The position numbers and the translations under genes were made by a program. A DNA stretch of 64,000 nucleotides from Rhyacophila brunnea (lineage: Eukaryota > Arthropoda > Insecta > Trichoptera > Rhyacophilidae): positions 1,550,001-1,614,000 of the forward strand of contig JAGYXB010000135.1 of NCBI GenBank assembly GCA_022495005.1. Direction: 5' to 3'. Positions 1-10,558 of the stretch are shown piece by piece (positions within the stretch are counted from its first letter, which is position 1; each line of letters begins with the position of its first letter). The notes beneath the pieces are model-generated. The model made no database searches. It was not told the DNA's origin and worked only from the letters and a program-made list of their open reading frames with translations.

Positions 1-116
1 AAGCAAAAAGTTTACAAAGTTTTATCGCAATCGGATGAACGGTATGGCTGCGCATTAAATACGAACAAACAAACACACAAACACACAAATATTAATTTTT
101 ATATATTAGATAATAC
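1..116. other. AT-rich flank with short AAAC/ACAC-type simple repeat
   Basis: No gene is seen. Around 63-90 there is an imperfect run of ACAAAC/ACACAAAC units. This is the host flank of the LTR element that starts at 121. Confidence 0.5.
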
Positions 117-120
117 CTAC
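117..120. repeat. Target-site duplication, left copy (CTAC)
   Basis: CTAC directly precedes the left LTR and matches 10063-10066 directly after the right LTR. Confidence 0.8.
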
Positions 121-985
121 TGTAATATTAGCTATGAAATGGATAATAAATATTGAATAAAATAGAGGAGAGAATGTGTGAATAAAAATATAAGTTGGAG
201 AAATTGCAAGTTAAAGGTAGAGCATGATTAGATTTAAGCGTGAATAGTAAAATCGGATAATTGAATTATTCAGGGCCATGAGATTGCGCTGACAATTGTA
301 TGTGATTAACAGAGAACTAGCATCTATAAAATATGAAAAAAAAGGAATTTAAATAGACTGAGAAAACTATGTATAAAAGAGACTTATGAGTGTGTGATAA
401 AATTGAATTGATAAAAAGGGCGCCAAGTGCTGTCTAAGTGTGTACATAATTAAATACCATGTAAATAAAGAAAACACTAGATTTAGAGATAACAATAGTT
501 GTTTATTATAGGCAAAAAAAACATTAAATATATTTTGACAAGTATTACAATTGAAATTAAGGAGACTCGGTGATCTTTTTTATGCGAAGACATGCTATTC
601 TACAAAAAACATTATAAATAAAAATAATAGGGTACTCATCTGCTCTGCATCCCTTCAAATTGTAGACACTGAATTTTAGAAATTAATGTTAATAAAAGTT
701 CAATAAAAGTGAAAGAAAACTGATTTTTATGTGTGGCCGGCGTCCCGTACCGGCCGTTCACAAAAAGTAAGTTAAGTTGAAAGATCCATCCAGTTGAGAA
801 GTCAGGGTAAAAGTGAACGAGATCGATAAAGGTGCAACCCTCCTGTCCGCCAAAGTACAAGTAGGTATCAGCAACGGCTGCAGGGTGGGGGTTTGTGTGA
901 AAGAGAATCGATCTTGCTTCCTCTTCTATCGGTGAGAATTTACCTACTCTCAAATTACGTATAGGTACGTATCCACAACGTGACA
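121..985 (-). repeat. LTR, left copy (3' LTR in sense direction)
   Basis: This 865-bp copy matches 9196-10062 nearly base for base. Differences cluster in its first 20 bases, and there are scattered single changes and small homopolymer indels. A GC hairpin (GGCCGG at 735-740, CCGGCC at 750-755) stands out in the AT-rich context and is kept in the other LTR. A long minus-strand open frame occupies much of the LTR. Confidence 0.9.
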
Positions 986-1040
986 ACACCCCTTTTCCAC
1001 TCAAAGAAAAAAAAGATTGAACTCCTCCCAGGGTTTCCAT
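636..1040 (-). CDS. Open frame of 134 codons running from the polypurine tract into the LTR; function unknown
   Basis: The frame starts at an ATG (1038-1040), crosses the purine tract, enters the LTR at about residue 19 and stops at 636. Most of it (about residues 19-110) is also open in the other LTR. Its composition (PIEEEARSIL, GGQEGCTFIDLVHFYP) is less biased than the AT-rich noise frames around it. I recognise no domain. It could be an LTR-encoded accessory protein, a remnant of an upstream gene or a chance frame in a G+C-richer stretch. Its presence in both LTRs follows from LTR duplication and is not independent proof of selection. Confidence 0.35.
   Translation of the reverse strand: METLGGVQSFFSLSGKGVLSRCGYVPIRNLRVGKFSPIEEEARSILFHTNPHPAAVADTYLYFGGQEGCTFIDLVHFYPDFSTGWIFQLNLLFVNGRYGTPATHKNQFSFTFIELLLTLISKIQCLQFEGMQSR
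986..1002 (-). other. Polypurine tract of the LTR element
   Basis: On the minus strand this reads GAGTGGAAAAGGGGTGT immediately upstream of the 3' LTR, the position and composition of a plus-strand primer for reverse transcription. Confidence 0.75.
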
Positions 1041-1095
1041 TGGCAGTCAGCTGTTCATGGTGTGACTTATCGTGGTTGAATTTGCCCACGGCTCG

Positions 1096-1272
1096 TCAGC
1101 ATCTCGACCATTGAAGTTCAGTTGCCTCTGCCAGAGTAGCTAAGTAGTAGACCATCGTGTGATACACTGACCCAAGATCAGTAGTGGAGAGCAGTTCCTC
1201 ATCTTGCAGACTGGTTTGTTCCAAGGGCTCGTCTTTCTTCGAAAATCTTTGAGCATCGTTTGAGAAAAACAT
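1096..1272 (-). CDS. 58-codon open frame upstream of the polypurine tract; unknown
   Basis: The frame begins with ATG (1270-1272), preceded directly by an in-frame TAA, and ends with TGA at 1096-1098. The peptide is balanced and acidic in its middle (KKDEPLEQTSLQDEELLS) and aromatic later (VYHTMVYYLA), unlike the surrounding A/T-driven frames. The segment 1020-1260 is the only clearly G+C-richer part of the element's interior. It may be a remnant of the last gene of an autonomous parent. No homology is claimed. Confidence 0.25.
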   Translation of the reverse strand: MFFSNDAQRFSKKDEPLEQTSLQDEELLSTTDLGSVYHTMVYYLATLAEATELQWSRC

Positions 1273-4200
1273 TTAGACGGTTTGTTCACTTTGGATTCTT
1301 TTCACTTAAGGAAATTTCGTTCCTTATTTTTTCACTAAAGGAAATTATTACGTTCCTTGTTTTCACTTTCACTGAATGTTTCTTCAAAGGTAAAATTGTC
1401 ATTTTCACGTTGAGAAAAAAAAATCTTGATGTTGATGATAATGATAGCAAATAGCAGAAAGTAAAATTGATCACGAAGTCTCAAAAAGTCTCAGAAAAAA
1501 TAATAAAAAAATATACAAAAATTCAAAAACTTATGCTAAACAATACCAATACAATTTATACATGTTATTAGTCTGCCAGCATAGCAAAAAAAAATGGTTT
1601 TAGGTTTTCAAATAGAAAACATTTGCAAAAGATGATAAATGATTCGTCAATAATAAAAAGCTTTATGAAGAACAAGCAAAGATAAAATTAAAGCGTAGTA
1701 ATTAGGTATCAAATAAATGAAAGAAAAAAAAGATACATAAGCAATTTAAAATAACATCTATCAGTATGTCCATTTCCAAATTAAAAAACTACCAGCAAAA
1801 AAAAAAATACAATTTTTAATTCAGTCTTTAGTTTAATACCGTTACGTGATATCGAGAACATTAATTAATTTATCTTTAAGCTCGCCATAATTTATGACAT
1901 TCTCATTTAATCGAGTTGACATAGCTTTAAAAAAAAAAAGGAAAATATGTTTACAATTAAGTAAACTGATTTGACAAAATAGCTTACCTTTTAATGGTAA
2001 TGCTTAGGTAAATACATTACATTAAGTACACAATGTAATATTTAAAATAATACAAAATCTAGTATTGCACAAGCAACATCATAATAATAATGACTTATAC
2101 AACATAAAAGTTTAAAGATGTAAAGTATCAAGTTACAATTCTTTGATAATATAAGTAAAATTTTACAAAGAGAAATGCATAGATAAAGATAAGATAACTC
2201 TTGGGAAGTTGATTTAGTAAGATTTAGTGCAAAAAAATTGTGTTGGTATAAAAGAAAACAGAAAGCGACCAAGTCAATTATTGCGTTAAAGATTAGTTAT
2301 TAATAACCAGTAGATCCTGCGATAAGCACATAAGGATAACAGGTGGAAAAATAATAACATAAAAGATTGAAGCAGTACAATGAAATGCATAAAAAGAATA
2401 CAAGCCACTGCCACAAATAAAATTCTACTTCCCATGAATTTCTTAGTTGCTGGAATGGTGTTCACTTCAAGGTTTTCACTCAACGGTTATAAACTATCTC
2501 ACTGTTTGTAAGCAGTCCGTCCATTTATAATTTAAACTAAATACAATTGAAATTTCAGATCAGTATGCAGACTTTTCTGTTTATCCCACGAGGATACTAA
2601 TCCAGCGTGATGATGCGTGGAAATCTTCTACGAAACGTTATTTAGAAAAAATGATGCATTAAGAAATACCTAGTCACAAATCTGTCTACCATGATTTCTC
2701 TACATTAATCTACTAACAAAATAATATTAGGCTTATTAGCGAACTAATAATAAAGAAAAACTACGATTACTGTTGACAAAAAAACAAAAATCTAATTAAA
2801 AAAACTCTGGCTTTAATGTCTGCTATTTGCGTTTCAATGATCTCTTGATGCCACACCTCAACAATTCTTTCTTCAAGGGTACACTAAGTTTTATACAAGT
2901 CACATAACTGTGAATTATTGCTCGTTGTATATCCATCAGAAGTTCCATGCACAAATCATTTGACATGTTACATGAGACAACCAAGGGTAGGTTCACATTT
3001 AATTCTAACTTAATTACTGCAAGGTAGAAGTGGACATCAAGCTTGCAAAGAAAAACAAAGAGACTTCTCTTATTACGACAAATATGCCCTTTCTTGGACT
3101 CATTTTTTTACTAACTAAAATTAACCTAATGTGAGACCATTCATGAACAAAAATGTGCGAGAATTACAAAATAAACGAATCTATTAAGAAATCATAATAA
3201 ACGAGAGCTGCAACACAGCCACATCAAAAACTACATCGTAAGCTAGTGCGAAATTACTGTTAGATACCACCAACGATATCCATGGATAATTACTAATTCA
3301 AGTAAAATCCATCACAAAACAAAGAATTTACTCATGTTTCGAGAATTAAGCTAAACAAGCCACCACTATGCTTTCATGCAAGGAAAACATTCTGAATTTA
3401 GAGCCCGTTACGTGACAAATTCATTCATAGGATCTGCTTCTTCTCAACCTTAAATAAGAAAAGTAGTGCAATAGCTTATGAAACTCATGCCATAAGACTA
3501 ATGACTAAATAGAGTGATTGGGTAAAGCTCCTCACTAAATGTTCCCGACCCAAATCAAAGTATCTGTGAGCGACACAGATAAACTACGAAGTAAAGGACC
3601 AATCCTAAATGTCCGCGACTTCGCAGTTTTAAAGAGAGTATGGAGATGTATGAAAATAAAAGTTTTGCATAGAAATCATCCACAATAGAGTAAGATTGAA
3701 AAAAAACTAGACCTCTGAACTTATAGTCACTAACACTTACTTCCTATCAAATACAAGCTCAATTTTCATTTCACAAAATTAATTAATAATACTAAAAATA
3801 AAAAATATATAACCCTAAAGTGAAACCAAACCATTTTGCAGATTGATTTAACAAATAAGATAGTCAAGTAACAATAAATTACAAGAAAAATTCTGTACAC
3901 AGTACAGTTGTAAAAAGAGAAATAAAAAAGAAAGAAAAAAACATGTTTTAGCGTGAAAACTGAATTGTCCTTGCAAGCATTTGCGTAAAAGCCCTCATGA
4001 CCACAACCTAGCAAAACTTAAGATTGAAGATGTTGAACGTCCTCAGCCATAAAGTAATAGACACAATTAAAAAAAAAACAGGATTGCATTTGGCTGTTGA
4101 CCACTGGAATACTGCGACACAAATCTCTGCAAGCCGACATTGCTTTTCATCCAATAAAAGCTTTTCAGTGTTGTAGTTGTGAACCTTGAATGAGATAAAA

Positions 4201-7200
4201 CAATTATGTAGATTAAAATTGTCACAACATGTTGAAAGAATATTTGAAAACATATAATATAATTTGTAAGATTTTATTTTAATCTTTATTTTGAACAAAA
4301 GAAATCTCGATATCAGATGTAACGTATAAGACTAAAAGATAAAACTAATTGGAAAAGAGAAAAAAAAGTAAATGTATTATCTTAAATGCAATATTTTAAG
4401 TAATTCATACGTCATTTAAGTATATTATTTACAATACAAAATTACAAAATCATCATACCTAATTTAAACACAAGTTTTATAGAGTAACAAATTTGTAAAT
4501 ATCAGTTTCGATATATAATAAGAGCATAATTAATCATTATTCATGAAAATTTGCAAAAAAAAAAATATATGACATTGGAATCATTAACATAGATATAGAT
4601 AAGAATAAACTTAGTTTCTAGACATGATAATGGGTAGAATCACCCCCTTCGAAATGAGTTTGAAAAAAAAAAGAATTTTCTATTGTCTTTGAGTGACAAT
4701 GGTAATTCCAAGATTAATAAATGCAAACTAAGTGATTAGTTTACCCAAAAGTAAAATTATGTTGAAAAAAAAGAAAGAAAATGGTAGCAATATTAACAAG
4801 CACAATTAAGTAGAATCTTAGCTTTTAAGAAAAAAAAATAATGTAAAGTAGTTTGTCAAAATCATTTAAATTGTATTGTACAATTTTAACAAAAAGTGAA
4901 ATTTAAAAGTAATGTGCAATTAAAATAAGTTATATTTAGATTGAATGAAAAGATTAATAGTAATTTAAAAAAATATTATGCTGATTTGGCAATATCTTTA
5001 ATATGAAATTTCCCTATTGGTTTGAGATTTTTATCTCCAAGCAAGTAGATTAAAGGCGAAATTTTCTTTAAAACAACGTTTTCCACGAATCTCGGCGCCA
5101 ATTTGCTAGAAAAATAATTAGCTGCCGATGATTGCACAAAGCTCTTTCGGTACATAATGTCTAAATCTTGTGACGAGTGGACATTCTAATTAATTATAAT
5201 ATTTAACTTTTCCATAAAAAAAAATAACAAGTAGTTGTTTGAAATTTTATGATTTTAACCGTACTTCATATTTTACGTGAAGACGTTAAAACTGCAGAAA
5301 GATTGCTTAAGAGTAAAAACAAAAAACTTTACAAGATAAGCTTGTAGAAATATTAGAAAATGAGCGAAAAAAAATCTGAAAAAAAATATACTGAGCTCCC
5401 AGACAGTTTAAAATCGCCGTGAAATGATGAAAGTCTAGATAAAAAAAAATTAATATTGAAATATTACTGAAAAATTATATCGAAGTTCTAATCGATGATA
5501 ATTAATGTCGAAAAATAAAAATCGAGATAATCAATAAAAAATTAAAAAATATTGAAATAATAAGTAAAATTGTCTAAAATGAACGAGAAATTTACGAATC
5601 TTTAAGTGTAAAAAAATTTCCGATACTTGAAATTGAAAGAATAATTATGATAAAATTATGATTATTAGAATTATAAGTCAAGTATGAAAGATGACGAATA
5701 ATAATCTGTAATAGAATTTAATCAAAAGATGAAAATATTCAAAAAATCAAACAGACGTAATAAAATTACAGTAAGTATTTATTTTAATAGTCGTTGAAGT
5801 AGTGCTGAATCTCAGGCTTAAGATTAAAACTGCGACTTTTTTATTTTAAAGATTAACATAGTGAAAGTTAAACACTGGCAACGAATTAATAACATCTGAA
5901 AAGAAATAGTGATGATTTAACCAGTTACTTAGCTTTTCAATTATATCCTCTGTGATATATTGAAGAAGGTATGTCGAAGACCAGACATTGTCCTCCCAAG
6001 ATTGAAGAAGACAATCTTGATTTTTTTTTTTAAATCCTCTTTGAAGCGTTCATCAGAATCTCATATGATGCAATCGAGTCAGTAGGTATGTATGCCCACG
6101 CGGCATAATAATTATCTGAAAAAATATTCATGTTATTTCCATTCTAAATTGACTAAAATTTAAAAAAAGGTGTGCTACTGTAATAATGTTATAGCATTAT
6201 AGCTTCCCATTTGAGAAATAAACTATAAGCAAATTAAATAAAATGCTTGTATTTTAAATGATAATTAATAAGAATGCAGAGAAAAGAGAAAAAAAAAACT
6301 GTCGTGAGAATCATTGTAAGCAGATTATAGTAGTTTTAAAAAGTTGGTATTACCACTGCATAATATGATTATATTTTTGTAATAGTAATGAGAATGCTTG
6401 AAACTTTATACTGAGCAGTATCTATTGAACAGTAGGTAAATATAACCATTAGCTTATTTTAAGTTACTAAAGTTTACAAAAAACAATTTAAAATCTACTA
6501 GGAATAATACAAAGGTTTATGTATTTACTAGGTAGATAAAATTAATGTATTTTAAATGTAAAGACATTTGTTTAAAAGAATATTAATAAAGCATTTACAA
6601 GAACTGGGTTTTGTGAAAACCGATAACATCCATTAGGATCGGATATGGTCAAAAGAAAAACCGAATGCCTAAATAGGGGCAATTAAAAAAGGTCTAAGTA
6701 AACAATATAATAAAATATCGATACCCAAAACTAAGTGCTTCAAAACAATAAAAATGCAGCAAATTTCTACGAACTGCAATAAAAAACAATACAAAACCAG
6801 AATGCTAGTAATAAAATCGAGGGTTTTAAACCTTGAGTTAATGTGTTTCTGTGCAAAATAAACTGCATTTTAAATAAAAACACATCCGTTTCAAATATTT
6901 AGAGAAAGCAATAACAATAAAGTTGTAAAAGTCCCAAAACTAAATTGGGGTGCAATTAAGAGGGTCTAGAGCCAAATGTGACAATAGGCTAATAAAAATA
7001 AACCCACTACCTAGAAATGGTAAAGATTTTAAACAATAACAAATAAATGCGGTGAATTCAAAGAATTTTTCTCCGAAGTGCCGTAAATATAATTGGAAAG
7101 CAGATAAATAATATTATTTAAGTGAGAGATACAAAAACTAAACAATTGTTAAGTGTGGAAAAAACCAAGGGTAAAATACATAATGACGGTTTCAAATTAC

Positions 7201-9176
7201 TCTGAAATGCATAAAATATGTAACGACCTTGTTTACTATTTTTCTATAATTCTATTTTGTCCCTGCCTAACTACTTGAAACAAAATGTTAAGAAGGTTTT
7301 ATACCTGAAATGGGTTTTTGGAAGTAATAGAAATATACCTACATGAATGATTTCATAACTACACATTTTGACAAAAATGACGGTTATTAAATTTTAGCAT
7401 TGCCTTAACAACAAAAACTTTATGAAAAAATAGAATGAGATTTTCGGAAACTTACGCGGGAAAGTAAATTCATTACCTACCTACATAGTTTGTCTAAAAA
7501 ATTAGAATAAAAATTATAAGAGAAAAATAATCAAAATGAATTGACAATCCGCCATTACAACAAAGCTATCTAACTATGATATTATATTAATTAAAGTTTG
7601 CGATGATAATAATTCCTAATATAATTAAATGTAGACAAATCTACCACTAAATTGAAACTTACTAAAAAGCAAATTAGAAACATTTGTAACAAATTGGATA
7701 TTTAAAAAAAAAAATATTAATACCTACTGATCATGCCTTATAATAAAATATCAGCAAGAAAAGATAAAAGACAATGAAATTAATTACGTTTATAACCTCA
7801 TCTAATATTTAATTGAGAAAAGACTAGGTCTAGTAGATATTCTTATCTGCAAATCACTAAACAATACCCTCACTGATGCTAGAATTGATTAAAATTTTAA
7901 TAACTAAGTTTTAATTGAAACTTTTAAATATTAAACTTTTTCAAACAGAAGATTTATCTAATTTAATATGACACTCAATAATATAAAACAATCACTGATT
8001 TAAAATAATAACCAATAACCAGAAAAATAACCACCAAGCAGATTTTGCAATGAACAATGCCGCAAGCTATCTACAAACCATACACTTTTTATGAAAAATA
8101 ATTACTGAAAAGAATAGTTCAAACATAAGATTAAAATATTAGTTCAAAAACTTACCAAAAATCAAACCACTTGTATACACTAAGCACAATGTAAGCTAGT
8201 ATAGAAAATATATTAAAGAGTAGGTATAGATAGTATAACACAATTAAGTTCTGAGATGTTGACACTTCGAAAGATAAGACTGAAATGAAAGATTTGAAGT
8301 AACCAGTACCTAATATAAAACTACTTGAACAGTAAAAATACAGCGCCACGTGGAGAACTGAAGCGTTCGAAGCGTCTGCGGCAACAACAAACAAAACTAT
8401 ATGAATTTCACTGAACTATTGATATTATCTATGTACTTTTAATTGGATGTTAGAAAATAAACGAACAATGTAACTAATATAAATAATCAAGCGAAGATAA
8501 TACAATCCAGTAACTTTAACATAACATGAATTAAGTATTTTTGGCTAAGAACAAATATATAAACCTAGCATTATTTATAGAATACAAACTAATGCATCTT
8601 TAAAATAGTTTCTAACCAAAATTTGAGAAAACACAGAACCAAAAACTATGTTTAGATAGGATTTGCTGTCAAACATTCCATTTTTCAACGGACTTTCTTG
8701 ATATTCATAATTCTAACAATTCACTATGAAAAAATACTATTACAGATTTAATAACTAGAGTCAAATGCCGTCGGACATGAAAATTTTCTGGCTAACAAAC
8801 CTAACAATATAGATTATAAGTCTCCTTATAAACTACAATATTCCCAACAAAATTATATATACACTGATTCAAAACTAGTATGATGATAAAATGTAATAAT
8901 GCATTAGTAAAAAAATACAACATAGAAAATATCTAAGTGAAAAAATTAGCACTGCTAAAGTAAATACACAAAAATATAGATTACAAAATAACCTAACATA
9001 GTAATTAAAATATCTATCTCCGCAAGCCAAAGATCACGTATCATCCCTTTTATAAGAATGAAAGAAATAATTTAAGAGAATAAAACAATTGAGAAAGCCT
9101 CAATTAAATTAAATACAAGTTCCACTGAAAAATCACACATAATTGACAATCGATGTTAAAATAGTTCAACAATCGG
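1273..9176 (-). other. Noncoding, strand-asymmetric interior of the LTR element
   Basis: I see no gene in this 7.9-kb stretch. Open frames of 60-96 codons exist, but their products are dominated by F, L, I, K and N and carry no motif. The plus strand is visibly richer in A than in T through most of it (strings of A are much commoner than strings of T), so the RNA sense strand would be U-rich. No tandem array was noticed. Confidence 0.6.
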
Positions 9177-9194
9177 TCCTAAGTTGTAGCGCCA
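9177..9194 (-). other. Primer-binding site of the LTR element
   Basis: Read on the minus strand, the sequence next to the 5' LTR is TGGCGCTACAACTTAGGA, one base after the LTR end. TGGCGC is a usual start for a tRNA-primed site. The exact priming tRNA is not identified. Confidence 0.7.
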
Positions 9195-9195
9195 A

Positions 9196-10062
9196 TGTAA
9201 TTAGCGTAAAAAAATGGATAATAAGTATTGAATAAAATAGAGGAGAAAATGTGTGAATAAAAATATGAATTGGAGAAATTGCAAGTTAAAGGTAGAGCAT
9301 GATTAGATTTAAGCGTAAATAGTAAAATCGGATAATTGAATTATTCAGGGCCATGAGATCGCGCTGACAATTGTATGTGATTAACAGAGAACTAGCATCT
9401 ATAAAATATGAAAAAAAAAGGAATTTAAATAGACTGAGAAAACTATGTATAAAAGAGACTTATGAGTGTGTGATAAAATTGAATTGATAAAAAGGGCGCC
9501 AAGTGCTGTCTAAGTGTGTACATAATTAAATACCATGTAAATAAAGAAAACACTAGATTTAGAGATAACAATAGTTGTTTATTATAGGCAAAAAAAACAT
9601 TAAATTTATTTTGACAAGTATTACAATTGAAATTAAGGAGACTCGGTGATCTTTTTTATGCAAAGACATGCTATTCTACAAAAAACATTATAAATAAAAA
9701 TAATAGGGTACTCATCTGCTCTGCATCCCTTCAAATTGTAGACACTGAATTTTAGAAATTAATGTTAATAAAAGTTCAATAAAAGTGAAAGAAAAACTGA
9801 TTTTTATGTGTGGCCGGCGTCCCGTACCGGCCGTTCACAAAAAGTAAGTTAAGTTGAAAGATCCATCCAGTTGAGAAGTCAGGGTAAAAGTGAACGAGAT
9901 CGATAAAGGTGCAACCCTCCTGTCCGCCAAAGTACAAGTAGGTATCAGCAACGGCTGCAGGGTGGGGGTTTGTGTGAAAGAGAATCGATCTTGCTTCCTC
10001 TTCTATCGGTGAGAATTTACCTACTCTCAAATTACGTATAGGTACGTATCCACAACGTGACA
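9196..10062 (-). repeat. LTR, right copy (5' LTR in sense direction)
   Basis: This 867-bp copy matches 121-985. It keeps the GGCCGG/CCGGCC hairpin (9812-9817 and 9827-9832). An extra A near 9795 shifts the end of the shared open frame relative to the left LTR. Promoter and polyadenylation signals are expected here but none is assigned. Confidence 0.9.
9776..10060 (-). CDS. Second copy of the LTR open frame, no ATG
   Basis: The frame is open from the LTR start and has the same peptide as the left copy (CGYVPIRNLRVGKFSPIEEE onward). It lacks the METLGG leader because that lies outside the LTR, and the only candidate start is a GTG. The tail differs through a one-base A-run difference. It is unlikely to be translated on its own unless initiation is upstream. 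Confidence 0.25.
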   Translation of the reverse strand, partial: SRCGYVPIRNLRVGKFSPIEEEARSILFHTNPHPAAVADTYLYFGGQEGCTFIDLVHFYPDFSTGWIFQLNLLFVNGRYGTPATHKNQFFFHFY

Positions 10063-10066
10063 CTAC
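10063..10066. repeat. Target-site duplication, right copy (CTAC)
   Basis: It matches 117-120 and completes the boundary evidence for the LTR element. Confidence 0.8.
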
Positions 10067-10558
10067 TTTGATATAATATTCAATAAATGAAAGATTTAAT
10101 TTTTTCTATATTTTATACATTTTGTATACATATTGTATACATTGTTTGATTATAGAATTTCTTATAAAGCTAACGATACCATAATAATAATTTAGACAAC
10201 ATTATAAAAAAACTACATGTGTTAATATAAAGTCTTACTTTATATGATGACTATACGATAACGAAATAATCAATGACCCAATAAGGATAATATGCACGGT
10301 ACTTTAAAATACCACAGAAATATGTATATTTGATTTTTTTAGATATTGGAAAAGAGCTGTAATCGAACCCGCGTCTGTTGGATTCCAGCAAATATGGTTT
10401 ACGTATCTTATATTGCTAAAGTCAGAATTTAATGGAGTGGATTCGTATCATGGTTAATAATCTACTCCAATTTTTTAAAACATATCTTCTAATAGCTATA
10501 TTTCTGAAATGTTCCAAAAAATGGTGTAAATTTAATATTATCGCTATATATATAAAAA
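10067..10558. other. AT-rich spacer with a tRNA-like SINE scrap near 10345-10430 (minus)
   Basis: No gene is seen. On the minus strand, 10345-10380 contains GGGTTCGATTAC, close to a Pol III B box, preceded by an AACAGACGC segment, as in tRNA-derived SINE heads. No tail or second copy could be tied to it. Confidence 0.35.

Larger units (their letters stand above)
121..10062 (-). mobile_element. LARD-like LTR retrotransposon, complete by its ends, no gag or pol seen
   Basis: Two direct repeats (121-985 and 9196-10062) bound about 8.2 kb. The repeats begin TGTAAT and end GTGACA on the plus strand, so in the sense direction (minus) they run TGTCAC to ATTACA. The 4-bp sequence CTAC lies immediately outside both ends (117-120 and 10063-10066), as expected of a target-site duplication. 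A TGG-starting primer-binding site and a purine tract sit where a minus-strand element needs them. The copies differ at only about a dozen positions by eye, which implies a recent insertion. The interior holds no integrase, reverse transcriptase, protease or gag-like frame; the longest open frame wholly inside it is 96 codons. This fits a large retrotransposon derivative moved in trans. A 4-bp duplication is common in Gypsy-type elements, but the superfamily cannot be assigned without pol. Replacement of the interior after insertion is the alternative. Confidence 0.85.

Noticed and set aside
2042..4298. Minus-strand frames of 65-96 codons in the LTR element as gag or pol remnants
   Set aside because: The peptides are dominated by F, L, I, N and K from A/T-rich codons and show no zinc knuckle, protease, RT or integrase motif.
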